NCBI RefSeq assembly: GCF_003387575.1
Contig: NZ_QUAB01000048.1
Location: 248,001-312,000 of the forward strand
Length of the DNA stretch: 64,000 nt
Source: Microbacterium bovistercoris
GTDB taxonomy: Bacteria > Actinomycetota > Actinomycetes > Actinomycetales > Microbacteriaceae
Reading direction: 5' to 3'
The notes under the pieces are model-generated. The model was not told the origin of the DNA. It saw only the letters and a list, made by a program, of their open reading frames with translations, and searched no databases. The first letter of the stretch is position 1. Every line of letters starts with the position of its first letter. Made by a program: the position numbers and the translations under genes. This document shows positions 33,845 to 42,425 of the stretch, piece by piece.

Positions 33845-36045
33845 GGCTGCGGGGCGCTTCCGCACCACGACACGTCGAAGCCGGAGAGTGTGACCAGCTG
33901 ATCGCCGGTGCGCAGGTCGAGCAGGGTCGTGTGCAGCGTGGTCGGCAGCGGCAGCAGCAGTTCGTCGTAGGGGTTGTTCGCGACGTCGGGCGCGACGGTC
34001 ACCGCGGCGTACTGCCCGCTCGGCGACGCGCACATCTGGATGATCGACGAGTCGTCGCCCACCTCGAACACCGGCGTGGCTGCGCCATCCGGGTCGACCT
34101 GGATCACGGCCTGACCGGTCGGGGCGCCGGAGTCGTTGCGCTGCACGACGTGCTGCAGGGTGCCGTCCGGGAAGGGCACGATCTCGGAGGGCGTTCCGTA
34201 GTCGGGGTCCGTCGCCGGCAGCGGCGTCTCGGTGCCGTCCTTCAGTGAGAGCTCGATGAACGTGCCCTCGGTACGCTCGATGATCGCCGTGTCGCGGGTG
34301 GTGCCGAGCAGTTCGGCCACGAGGCCGAAGTCCTGGGCGGGTGCGTCACCGGCACGGTCGTCGAGGGTCAGCGCGTTCGCGAAGTCGACGAACAGCACCT
34401 TCGACGAGTCCGGCACGAACTCCCAGTCCGAGACGCCGACGTCCTCGCCACCGACCTGCACGACGGCGGGGCCGCTCGAGCCGTCCAGGGGCTGCGTCAC
34501 CAGCACGCTGGCCCGCCCGCTGGTCTCGGTGACGTCGGCGTCCGAGTAGGTGTATCCGACAAGCCCGCCACGGTCGGAGACCTGAAGGCTGGTGATGAAG
34601 CCGTCGCCGGGGAGCTTCAGATCGCGCTGCCTGTCGCCCTTGCGGTCCATGACGACCAGGCGGGATCCGCCGTCCTCCTCGACCACGACGACGAGGTTGT
34701 CGGGCGTGGCCCGGAAGTCGACGATCCTCGAGCTGGAGAAGACCGGCACGCCGTTCTCGCCGGACAGGTCGGAGGTGAAGATCTTGTCTTTCTCGTCGCT
34801 GCGCTGCAGCAGGAAGATCTGCGACTTCGGCGTGGTGAAGATCGTGGTGAGGTCTGCCGTCGGACTGCCTCCCTGCGCCGCTGCATCCTCGACGGTGACC
34901 GTGAACTCCGTCGTGTCGTCCAGGGCCTCGGTGAAGCGGATGCCGAGGCTGCTGCCGTCGACCTCGACGGTGAACGGGACGGCGGGCTCGACGCTCACCT
35001 GAGAGGCGTCGACGGCGGCGAGGTCGTGGTTCGTGTCGAAGGTCAGCGTCGTGCCGGGTGCCTCGACGGCGCGCTCCGGATCGACGTCGACCCCCAGCAC
35101 GCGCAGCGACTGCGAGAACACGAACGCGAAGACGCCGCCGGCGATCAGCAGCACCGCAGCGACCGCGGCGAGCACGATGTAGAGCAGGCGACGTCGCCGG
35201 TAGGCCGAACCGTCGGATTCCGGTGCAGCCGCCGGCTCCCACGGGATCGGCTCGAGGCGGGAGACCGGGGTGGTCGGCGTGGGGACGGCGGGAGCGGCAT
35301 CCTGCGCAGCCGACGACCGACGCGGGCCGGGTGCCGGGTGGCGCCGACCCGGAGCGGCGTCGGCTTCCGCCGCGGCCGCAGCAGCGGCGGCGGCGGCGGC
35401 ATAGACGGCGGCACGCTGCGGATCGGATGCCGGCGCGGCCTGCAGCAGGCTCTCGTCCTCCTGACCCATGAGCTCAGGGCGGATCGGTTCACCGCCTGTG
35501 TCTCTGCGGCGCAGGATCGCCGGGGTCCGAGGCGCACGCTCCGGCTCACTCGGGGCCTGCTCGGCGGCGATCCGCGCGGTGCGCTCGTCCTCGGGCTCCG
35601 GCCCCATGATCTCCGGACGGATCGGCTGTCGGCCCGTGGGGCCGGGCGCGGGAGCACCAGGGGCGGGAACGCCCGGCGCATCGGAGGCGGGAACACCCGG
35701 CGCACCGGTGGCGGGAACGCCGGGTGCGGACGCGCCGGCTCCGGGCGCACCTGCTTCGGAGATACCCGCCGCGGGCAGGCCGGGCACGGGGGCGACGGTT
35801 CCGGGCACGCCGGGCACGGACCCGCCGGCAACGGACGGGCCGGTAGCCGAAGCGCCGGTGATGCCCGGTGAACGGGGGTCCGCAGGCGGGTCGGGCTCCG
35901 CAGCGACTGGCGCGGACTGCGGCGCCGACGCCGCGGCATCCGACTTCGCGGCATCCGTCTCCGCCGCACGGGCGGCCTCCTCCGCAGCCGCGCGCTGCGC
36001 GCGCAGCTGCGCGCGGGTGAGAGGCGCGTCGCCGTCGCCGCTCAT
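33841..36045 (-). CDS. Large single-pass membrane protein with low-complexity N-terminus and beta-rich outside domain
   Basis: 734 aa. Residues 1-280 are Ala/Pro/Gly-rich and disordered, with a run of Ala at 213-226 and a repeated PIRPE(I/L)MG motif at 141-148 and 187-194. RRRR then precedes one membrane segment at 287-310, giving an inside-out topology. The remaining ~420 residues start with a bacterial Ig-like segment (TLTFDTNHDLAAVDASQVSVEP...) and continue with propeller-like blade sequences (VVEEDGGSRLVVMDRKGDRQRDLKLPG). No enzyme motif is seen. It may sense or bind at the cell surface. Family uncertain. Confidence 0.7.
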   Translation of the reverse strand: MSGDGDAPLTRAQLRAQRAAAEEAARAAETDAAKSDAAASAPQSAPVAAEPDPPADPRSPGITGASATGPSVAGGSVPGVPGTVAPVPGLPAAGISEAGAPGAGASAPGVPATGAPGVPASDAPGVPAPGAPAPGPTGRQPIRPEIMGPEPEDERTARIAAEQAPSEPERAPRTPAILRRRDTGGEPIRPELMGQEDESLLQAAPASDPQRAAVYAAAAAAAAAAAEADAAPGRRHPAPGPRRSSAAQDAAPAVPTPTTPVSRLEPIPWEPAAAPESDGSAYRRRRLLYIVLAAVAAVLLIAGGVFAFVFSQSLRVLGVDVDPERAVEAPGTTLTFDTNHDLAAVDASQVSVEPAVPFTVEVDGSSLGIRFTEALDDTTEFTVTVEDAAAQGGSPTADLTTIFTTPKSQIFLLQRSDEKDKIFTSDLSGENGVPVFSSSRIVDFRATPDNLVVVVEEDGGSRLVVMDRKGDRQRDLKLPGDGFITSLQVSDRGGLVGYTYSDADVTETSGRASVLVTQPLDGSSGPAVVQVGGEDVGVSDWEFVPDSSKVLFVDFANALTLDDRAGDAPAQDFGLVAELLGTTRDTAIIERTEGTFIELSLKDGTETPLPATDPDYGTPSEIVPFPDGTLQHVVQRNDSGAPTGQAVIQVDPDGAATPVFEVGDDSSIIQMCASPSGQYAAVTVAPDVANNPYDELLLPLPTTLHTTLLDLRTGDQLVTLSGFDVSWCGSAPQP

Positions 36046-36079
36046 GCGATGGACTCCGCCTTCTGCAGCATCCGGCCCG

Positions 36080-36484
36080 TCACTCGCCGGCGTCCTGACG
36101 GGCGGCGCAGTCGGCGCAGAGGCCGAAGATGTCGACGACGTGCTCGGCGTCGCGGAAGCCGTTCTGCGCGGCGGTGCGCTGCGCCCACTGCTCGACGTCC
36201 TTCGCCTCGATCTCGACGGTGAGGCCGCAGGAGCGGCAGATCAGATGGTGATGGTGGCCCTGCGTGGTGCACGCGCGGTACAGCGCCTCGCCCTCGGGGC
36301 TCTGCAGCGAGTCGGCTTCCCCCGATGCCGCGAGACCCGCGAGCGCACGGTAGACAGTGGCGAGTCCGATGCCCGTGTTGGCCTCGCGGAGCGCGGCGTG
36401 CAGGCTCTGGGCACTCACGAAGCCCTGCGTGTCGCCGAGAGCATCGCGCACGCGTTCGCGCTGCCAGGTGTTCCGCTGAGCCAT
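36080..36484 (-). CDS. zur: Fur-family regulator, Zur-like
   Basis: 134 aa. Winged helix in residues 1-80 (AQRNTWQRERVRDALGDT ... IGLATVYRALAGL), metal-binding HHHHLICRSC near residues 77-86 and CADC near 123-126 for the structural zinc. The Zur assignment rests on its place near znuBCA and the TGAGAATCATTCTCA box at the znuA promoter; a Fur role is possible. It lies 34 nt upstream of the large membrane protein gene. Confidence 0.85.
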   Translation of the reverse strand: MAQRNTWQRERVRDALGDTQGFVSAQSLHAALREANTGIGLATVYRALAGLAASGEADSLQSPEGEALYRACTTQGHHHHLICRSCGLTVEIEAKDVEQWAQRTAAQNGFRDAEHVVDIFGLCADCAARQDAGE

Positions 36485-36563
36485 GCTCCGAGTCTAAGCC
36501 GCGCCGGTGTGGGATGCCTGGGCCGGGACTCCCCCTGCTCCGGGCCGGCGGGGCGGGCGCGCG

Positions 36564-37136
36564 TCAGGCGCGGATGCCGGCGATGATCGCGTCGACGGCG
36601 GATGCTGCGAGCCGGCGCTGCTCGGAGAGCGACATCGCGGCCAGCGGCCCGTGCAGGCACAGCTCGGCGAAGCCGTGCACCGTGGCCCAGCACGACCAGG
36701 CCGCTGCGGGTGCGGCATCCGCCGGCAGTGCGCCCTGCGCGACCAGGTCGCCGAGGGCGGCGGCGAGCGCGCGGAACGCGGGGGTCGTCGCGATGTCCTC
36801 CGGCCCGAGGGTCCGGCCTCCGAAGAACGCGACCGAGAACCAGCCGGGCTCGTGCAGGGCGAAGTCGATGTAGGCGAGCCCGATCGTGCGCAAGCGCGCA
36901 GCCGGATCGGAGGCCTCCCCCGCCGCCATCGATGCGGCGACCTGCTCGAGGATCGCCGCCGCGACCGCCTCACGCAGCGCGGCGAGGTTCGGATAGTGCC
37001 GGTACGCGGCGTTCGGCGAGACCCCGGCGCGCCGGGTGACCTCGCGCACCGAGAGCGCGTCGATGCCGCCCTCACGGGTCGCGTCGAGGCCGGCCTCGAC
37101 CAGCGCCGCCGCAAGACCGCCGTGATGATACGCCAC
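36564..37136 (-). CDS. TetR-family regulator (WHG-type C-terminus)
   Basis: 190 aa. HTH in residues 6-50 (YHHGGLAAALVEAGLDATREGG, LSVREVTRRAGVSPNAAYRHYPN). The C-terminal domain (FSVAFFGGRTLGPED, ATVHGFAELCLHGPL) is of the WHG type. Divergent from the DUF899 gene with two matching operator-like sites between. Likely repressor of itself and that gene. Confidence 0.9.
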   Translation of the reverse strand: MAYHHGGLAAALVEAGLDATREGGIDALSVREVTRRAGVSPNAAYRHYPNLAALREAVAAAILEQVAASMAAGEASDPAARLRTIGLAYIDFALHEPGWFSVAFFGGRTLGPEDIATTPAFRALAAALGDLVAQGALPADAAPAAAWSCWATVHGFAELCLHGPLAAMSLSEQRRLAASAVDAIIAGIRA

Positions 37137-37160
37137 GCCCTTGCCCTCCCGACGTTCGAT

Positions 37161-37200
37161 GTGTACGGTGTGAACATATCAGATGTGGACACCGTGAACA
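37161..37200. promoter_or_regulatory. Two GTGNACNNNGTGAACA sites upstream of the DUF899 gene
   Basis: GTGTACGGTGTGAACA (37161-37176) and GTGGACACCGTGAACA (37185-37200) are direct repeats 24 bp apart; a further GTGAACA ends at the start codon. Likely TetR sites. Confidence 0.6.
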
Positions 37201-37211
37201 TAGGAGTGAAC

Positions 37212-37898
37212 ATGACTGCGCTTCCCCCTGTCGTCGACGAGCAGACCTGGCGCGAAGCCCTTGCCGAACTGCGTGTCCGCGAGAAGGCCGCCACCCGTGA
37301 ACTCGATGCGATCGCCGCCGCGCGCCGTCGGCTGCCCGCCGTGAAGATGCCCGAATACCACCTGACCGCTGAGGACGGCTCCACTGTCACGCTCGCCGAC
37401 GTCTTCGACGGGCGCAGCCAGCTCGTCGTGTACAACCACATGTGGACCGACGGCGCCACCTGGCAGTGCTCCGGGTGCACCGGCGGCACGGCGCAGTTCG
37501 CTCGTCCCGACATCGTGGAGCCGCTGGACGCCCGGTTCGTCATCGTGACGAACGGACCGATGGACGAGATCCTCGCCTACAAGAAGCGCGTCGGGAATCT
37601 GATGACCTGGTACTCGTCCGCCGGCAGCCCGTTCGGTGCCGACGTGGACGCCGGCCCGAACGAGGGCTTCGGTTACAACGTGTTCCTGCGGGACGGCGAG
37701 GACGTCTATCGCACCTGGTACACCGAGGGCCGCGGTGCCGAGCAGTTCATGCTCACCTTCGCGATCGCCGACGTGCTGCCGTACGGCCGGCAGGAGGAGT
37801 GGCAGGACGTGCCGGACGGCTGGCCGCAGCATCCGACCTACGAGGGCTGGCCGTCGTCCAAGGACATCGCGGAGCGCTACGGCGACCCCACCGCCTGA
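37212..37898 (+). CDS. DUF899-family thioredoxin-like protein
   Basis: 228 aa. Belongs to the DUF899 family: RRRLPAVKMPEYHLTAEDG, LVVYNHMWTDGATWQCSGCTGG with a C-S-G-C motif near residue 87, WYSSAGSPFGADV and FNVF-like FGYNVFLRDG. Members have a thioredoxin-like fold and no settled reaction. AGGAG precedes ATG 37212. Probably controlled by the divergent TetR. Confidence 0.88.
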   Translation: MTALPPVVDEQTWREALAELRVREKAATRELDAIAAARRRLPAVKMPEYHLTAEDGSTVTLADVFDGRSQLVVYNHMWTDGATWQCSGCTGGTAQFARPDIVEPLDARFVIVTNGPMDEILAYKKRVGNLMTWYSSAGSPFGADVDAGPNEGFGYNVFLRDGEDVYRTWYTEGRGAEQFMLTFAIADVLPYGRQEEWQDVPDGWPQHPTYEGWPSSKDIAERYGDPTA

Positions 37899-37902
37899 CC
37901 GT

Positions 37903-38763
37903 TCAGGCCGTGCGGCGCACGCGTCCGCGGAAGCGCTGCACGGCCCAGCATCCGAGGTAGATGAGGAACGAGATCGTCGTGATGTAGGGGCTCACCGGCA
38001 GCGTGCCGGCGAGCGCCAGCAGGATGCCGCCGACGGCGGCGACGAAACCGAACGCCGCAGAGAGCACCGGCACGGCGATCGGCCCCGCACTGACGCGCAT
38101 CGCGGCGGCGGCCGGCGTGACCAGCAGCGCCATCACCAGCAGCGCGCCGATGATGTGCACCGCCACCGCAACGATCAGCCCGAGCAGAACCATGAACAGC
38201 AGGCTCACCGCGCGGGTGGGCACGCCGCGCGCCGCAGCCGACACCGGGTCGAGCGAGTCGAAGCGCAGCGGCCGCCACATCAGCAGAAGTCCCGCCAGCA
38301 CCACCACCCCGATGCCGATCAGCCAGCCCAGGTCGGGACTCGACACGGCGACGATCTGCCCGGTCAGCAGGGTGAACCGATTCGCGCTGCGGCCGTCGTA
38401 GAGCGACAGGAACAGGATGCCGAGGCCGAGACCGAACGGCATCAGGACACCGACCAGCGAGTTGCGCTCCCTGGCACGGGTGCCGAGCAGGCCGATCACG
38501 ACGGCCGCAACCAGTGCCCCGCCGATGGATCCGGCCACGACGCTGCCCCCGAAGAGCAGTGCGGCCGCCGCCCCCGCGAACGAGAGCTCGCTGATGCCGT
38601 GCACCGCGAAGGCGAGGTCGCGCTGCATCACGAACACGCCGATGAGGCCGCCGACCAGGCCGAGAACCGCGCCGGCGATGATCGAATTCGACAGCAGGAC
38701 GACCAGTTCGCCGTAATCCTGGAACGAGAAGATGTCGCTCCAGTCGAGCGCGAGCGGGATCAT
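37903..38763 (-). CDS. znuB: Zinc ABC transporter permease
   Basis: 286 aa with 7-9 helices. ABC-3 family: FMQRDLAFAVHGISELSFAGAAAALLFG, then VHIIGALLVMALLVTPAAAA, where a conserved Pro and helix form the metal path. It is the last gene of znuACB, overlapping znuC (ATGA). Confidence 0.93.
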   Translation of the reverse strand: MIPLALDWSDIFSFQDYGELVVLLSNSIIAGAVLGLVGGLIGVFVMQRDLAFAVHGISELSFAGAAAALLFGGSVVAGSIGGALVAAVVIGLLGTRARERNSLVGVLMPFGLGLGILFLSLYDGRSANRFTLLTGQIVAVSSPDLGWLIGIGVVVLAGLLLMWRPLRFDSLDPVSAAARGVPTRAVSLLFMVLLGLIVAVAVHIIGALLVMALLVTPAAAAMRVSAGPIAVPVLSAAFGFVAAVGGILLALAGTLPVSPYITTISFLIYLGCWAVQRFRGRVRRTA

Positions 38764-39638
38764 GCGAAACCTCCCGGCACGTCGCCGATCTCGTGCTCAT
38801 GGTCGTGCTCGTGCTCGTGCCTCGTCTCGGCATCCGGTGCCCCCACGACCACGAGGCGATCGCCGGCGCGCAGCACGAACACGGCGGTGCCGTAGAGGTC
38901 GGTCAGCACGTCGCTGCGCAGCACCTCCTGAGGGCGCCCCAGCACGAACCTGCCCGAGGCGATGTACAGGATGCGGTCGACCTTGCCCAGCAGCGGGTTG
39001 ATGTCGTGCGTGACCAGCAGCACCGCGGCATCCTTCTCGCGACGCTGGCGATCGATGATGTCGATCACCGCGCGCTGATTGGCGAGGTCGAGGTTCGAGA
39101 GCGGCTCGTCGCAGAGCAGCAGTGCGGGCTGGTCGGCGAGCGCCTGCCCGACGCGCAGCCGCTGCTGCTCGCCGCCGGACAGCAGGCCGACGGGACGGTC
39201 GGCGAAGTCGGTCGCGCCGACGGCCGCGAGCAGCTCGTCGACGCGTTCGCGGTCACCGCGGTGCGGGATCGGCAGGCCGAACCGCGTTCCGTGCACCCCC
39301 AGGGCGACGAGGTCTCGCGCGCGCATCGACGTGTCGGCAGGGAAGGGATGCTGCTGCGGGATGTAGCCGACCCGCTTGTTGCCGGTGCGGATCGGCTCGC
39401 CCTCGAAGCGGATGTCGCCGGCGGAGAGCGGCTGCAGTCCGAGGATCGCCCTGAGCAGGGTGGTCTTGCCCGAGCCGGAGGGACCCAGCACGGCGATCAG
39501 TTCGCCGGGGTGCACGTCGAGGTCGAGGCCCGACCAGAGCTCGCGGTCCTCGCGGTGCAGCGCCGCGCCGCGGATCTCGAGGATGGGCGGGCTGTCGATG
39601 GGAGACCCCGGAACCCGCCGGCGCGCAGCGCCGCTCAC
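38760..39638 (-). CDS. znuC: Zinc ABC transporter ATP-binding protein
   Basis: 292 aa. Walker A GPSGSGKTT near residue 47, signature LLSGGEQQRLRVGQAL, Walker B LLLCDEPLSNLD, switch LLVTHD. The C-terminal tail ETRHEHEHDHEHE is His-rich and probably binds zinc. GTG 39638 overlaps the znuA stop (GTGA) and gives the best start; longer frames lie over znuA. Confidence 0.93.
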   Translation of the reverse strand: MSGAARRRVPGSPIDSPPILEIRGAALHREDRELWSGLDLDVHPGELIAVLGPSGSGKTTLLRAILGLQPLSAGDIRFEGEPIRTGNKRVGYIPQQHPFPADTSMRARDLVALGVHGTRFGLPIPHRGDRERVDELLAAVGATDFADRPVGLLSGGEQQRLRVGQALADQPALLLCDEPLSNLDLANQRAVIDIIDRQRREKDAAVLLVTHDINPLLGKVDRILYIASGRFVLGRPQEVLRSDVLTDLYGTAVFVLRAGDRLVVVGAPDAETRHEHEHDHEHEIGDVPGGFA

Positions 39639-40597
39639 CGGTCGAGGGCGTCGGCGAGGCTCTGGATCGCGTCGTGCATCCACTCAGCGTACGACTGATC
39701 CGCGGCGAGCAGCTCGCTGAACGGCACCACGGGGATGCCGACCTTCTCGGCCGCGCCGGTGACCTCGCCGGTCTCGCCGCCCGAGGTCTGCACGGTGGTG
39801 AGCACCGCATCGACCTGACGCGAGTCGATCAGCTTCCGCGCGGCGAGCAGGGTGGCCGGAGCGACGTCGTTGCCCTCCTCGACGGCCTCGGAGAAGCCGT
39901 CGGGGGTGACGTCGTCGAGGCCCATCGCCGCTGCGAGGTAGCCCGGCAGCGGCTCGGTCATGAAGATCGGGCGCCCCTCGTTCGCCTCGTGCAGCGTGCC
40001 GAGCTCCTTCTCGAAGGCCTCGAGCTCGGCGACGAGCTTCTCGGCGTTCTTCGTGTACTCGGACTCACCCTTCGGGTCGAGCTCGGTGAGGTCTTCGGAG
40101 ACGTGCTCGACGACATGGATCATGGTGTGCACGTCGAACCACACGTGCTCGTTGAACCCCTCGATGTGATCGTGCCCCTCGTGGCCCTCCTCGCCGTCGT
40201 GGTCGGCGGCGTGATCCTCGTGCTCCTCCTCGGCCCCGGGGAAGTCATGCGAGAACTCGACGGCGGTGATCACCGTGGCATCCGAGCCGTCGCGGAGCGA
40301 CTCCATGAAGGCGTCGTAGCCGCCGCCGTTCTCGATCACGAGATCGGCCTTGCTGACGGAGAGCCGGTCGCGGGCGGATGCCTCGTAGGAGTGCGGGTCC
40401 TTCGCGGCGTCGTCGATGATGCTCGTGACGTCGACCCTGTCGCCGCCGATGGTCGCGGCGATGTCTCCGTAGACGTTGGTCGAGGCGACGACCTGCACGC
40501 GGCCGTCATCGGATGTCGCCGGCGACGAGCATCCGCTCAGCGCGAGCGCGCCGATCGTGGTGGTCGCCGCCAGAATCGCCCATGCCGTCTTCTTCAT
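39635..40597 (-). CDS. znuA: Zinc-binding lipoprotein of ABC transporter
   Basis: 320 aa. Lipobox LSGC near residue 21, metal-chelate fold with a His/Glu-rich loop (HEDHAADHDGEEGHEGHDH, near residues 120-145) and further conserved His (FNEHVWFDVHTM) and Glu/Asp positions. It delivers zinc to ZnuB/C. ATG 40597 has no ribosome binding site but is 7 nt from a predicted -10, implying a leaderless transcript under a Zur box. An upstream start at 40633 lies in the promoter and is rejected. Confidence 0.93.
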   Translation of the reverse strand: MKKTAWAILAATTTIGALALSGCSSPATSDDGRVQVVASTNVYGDIAATIGGDRVDVTSIIDDAAKDPHSYEASARDRLSVSKADLVIENGGGYDAFMESLRDGSDATVITAVEFSHDFPGAEEEHEDHAADHDGEEGHEGHDHIEGFNEHVWFDVHTMIHVVEHVSEDLTELDPKGESEYTKNAEKLVAELEAFEKELGTLHEANEGRPIFMTEPLPGYLAAAMGLDDVTPDGFSEAVEEGNDVAPATLLAARKLIDSRQVDAVLTTVQTSGGETGEVTGAAEKVGIPVVPFSELLAADQSYAEWMHDAIQSLADALDR

Positions 40598-40604
40598 GAG
40601 TACG

Positions 40605-40633
40605 ACACTAACGGATATGAGAATCATTCTCAA
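40605..40633 (-). promoter_or_regulatory. znuA promoter overlapping a Zur-type box
   Basis: Palindrome TGAGAATCATTCTCA (40618-40632) overlaps the -35 TTGAGA (40633-40628); 17 bp on is TAGTGT (40610-40605), then 7 nt to ATG 40597. Zinc-bound Zur would block the -35. Confidence 0.8.
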
Positions 40634-40653
40634 AAGCGAAGGCGACCGCTGTC

Positions 40654-40697
40654 CTTCGACGGGCTCAGGACCCCATGGGTCGCTGAGCCCGTCGAAG
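40654..40697. repeat. Repeat family A, intergenic hairpin
   Basis: CTTCGACGGGCTCAG (40654-40668) and CTGAGCCCGTCGAAG (40683-40697) are perfect arms; the loop pairs further as GACCC-CAT-GGGTC. It follows the alpha-glucosidase stop and may terminate that operon before the znuA promoter. Confidence 0.85.
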
Positions 40698-40703
40698 CGG
40701 CAG

Positions 40704-42368
40704 TCAGCCCTTCAGCCAGACCGTGGTCTCCGCCGGCAGGACGCCCGGTTCGACCGGCCCGCTCACCAGCACGACCTCGCCGTCCAGCGGATACGGCTCG
40801 GTGCCGAAGTTCGTCACGACCTGCCAGCCGTTCGGCCGGACGAAGCGCAGCACGTCGTCGCGACCGGTCTCGATCCACTCGAGCTCCTCACCGGTCTGCA
40901 GCTCGTGCCGCAGCCGCAGCGCCTCGCGGTACAGGTTGAGCGTCGACCCGGAGTCAGCCGCCTCGACATCCACGGCGTGCTCCGAGAACCAGGCCGGCTG
41001 CGGCAGGTGCGCGCCGTCGGCGCCGAATCCGAACGAGGTTCCGGATGCCGTCCAGGGCAGCGGCACGCGGCATCCGTCCCTGCCGAGCCCGTCGAACGCG
41101 CCACCACGGAAGAAGGCGGGATCCTGACGCTGATCCGGCGCGATCGCCGCCACCTCGTGCAGGCCGAGCTCCTCACCCTGGTACATGTAGGTGCTGCCGG
41201 GCAGGCCGAGCAGCAGCATCGTCGCGGCGCGCGCCCGGCGCCCGCCACCCGCACGGTCCAGGCGCTCCTCCGGACCGCCTGCCGCCACCCACTCCGTGCC
41301 CTGCTTGACCGTTCGGCCGTTCAGCGCCGGAAGCCCGTACCGGGTCGCGTGCCTGGTCACGTCGTGATTCGACAGCACCCAGGTCGTCGACGATCCGGTC
41401 ATCCGGGCCTGCGCGAGGTTGTCCGCGATGATCGTGCGGAACTGCGCGGCGTCGAAGTCGGCGACGAGCAGGTCGAAGTTGAAGGCCTGCCCCAGCCCCT
41501 CCGCCGATGCGTACTTCGCGCGGCGCTCGGGCGTCTCCACCCACGCCTCCGCCACAGCGGTGCGCGGCGGGTCGTACGAGTCGAACACCTCGCGCCACTG
41601 GGCGTACACCTCGTGCACGTCGTCGCGGTCGAACAGCGGGTGGTTACCGTCGCGCGGGATGGCCGCCAGCTCGGCGGTGGAGGGCAGCGGCTCGGTGAGG
41701 TCCTTCGTCAGCATGTGCGCGACGTCGATGCGGAATCCGTCGACCCCGCGGTCCGACCAGAACCGCAGCGTCTTCACGAAGTCCGCCCGCACCTCGGGGT
41801 TCGCCCAGTTCAGGTCGGGCTGCTCGACGGCGAAGTGGTGGAAGTACCACTGGCCGTCCTCCACCCGCTCCCAGGCGCCGCCGCCGAAGGTCGACTGCCA
41901 GTCGGTCGGCGGCTCCGCCCCGTCGGGTCCGGCGCCGTCCCGGAAGATGTAGCGGTCGCGGGCGGCGGATCCGCGTCCCGCGGCGAGCGCCTCCTGGAAC
42001 CAGGCGTGCAGGTTCGACGTGTGGTTCGGCACGATGTCCACCACGACCTTGATCCCCCGCGCGTGCAGCGCCGCGACCATGGCGTCGAAGTCCGCGAGGG
42101 TGCCCAGCCGCGGATCCACGTCGCGATAGTCGGCGACGTCGTATCCGCCGTCGGCGAGCGCCGACGGGTAGAACGGGCTCAGCCACACCGCGTCGATGCC
42201 GAGATCGGCCAGGTAGTCGGCGCGGGACAGGATGCCCGGGATGTCGCCGATGCCGTCGCCGTTCGCGTCGGCGAAGCTGCGCGGGTAGATCTGGTAGACG
42301 ACGGCCTGGCGCCACCAGGCGGGCGTCCGCTGGTCTTCGGGGGTGTCGATGACGAGCGCGTCGGTCAT
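40704..42368 (-). CDS. Glycoside hydrolase family 13 alpha-glucosidase
   Basis: 554 aa, oligo-1,6-glucosidase/alpha-glucosidase group. Motifs in order: YQIYPRSFADANGDGIGDIPGI, DIVPNHTS, EQPDLNWANP, DGFRIDVAHM with the nucleophile Asp, AVAEAWV with the acid/base Glu, LSNHDVTRH with the third Asp. GDGIGD indicates the exo-acting subgroup. Cytoplasmic (no signal). Last gene of the second importer operon, so it hydrolyses the imported alpha-glucoside. 57 nt after the MalG-type permease. Confidence 0.93.
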   Translation of the reverse strand: MTDALVIDTPEDQRTPAWWRQAVVYQIYPRSFADANGDGIGDIPGILSRADYLADLGIDAVWLSPFYPSALADGGYDVADYRDVDPRLGTLADFDAMVAALHARGIKVVVDIVPNHTSNLHAWFQEALAAGRGSAARDRYIFRDGAGPDGAEPPTDWQSTFGGGAWERVEDGQWYFHHFAVEQPDLNWANPEVRADFVKTLRFWSDRGVDGFRIDVAHMLTKDLTEPLPSTAELAAIPRDGNHPLFDRDDVHEVYAQWREVFDSYDPPRTAVAEAWVETPERRAKYASAEGLGQAFNFDLLVADFDAAQFRTIIADNLAQARMTGSSTTWVLSNHDVTRHATRYGLPALNGRTVKQGTEWVAAGGPEERLDRAGGGRRARAATMLLLGLPGSTYMYQGEELGLHEVAAIAPDQRQDPAFFRGGAFDGLGRDGCRVPLPWTASGTSFGFGADGAHLPQPAWFSEHAVDVEAADSGSTLNLYREALRLRHELQTGEELEWIETGRDDVLRFVRPNGWQVVTNFGTEPYPLDGEVVLVSGPVEPGVLPAETTVWLKG

Positions 42369-42425
42369 GAGAGGTGAGGCTCCTTCGTTTTCTCTTCGGT
42401 GTCGGTCGTGGTGATCGCGAGTCGC

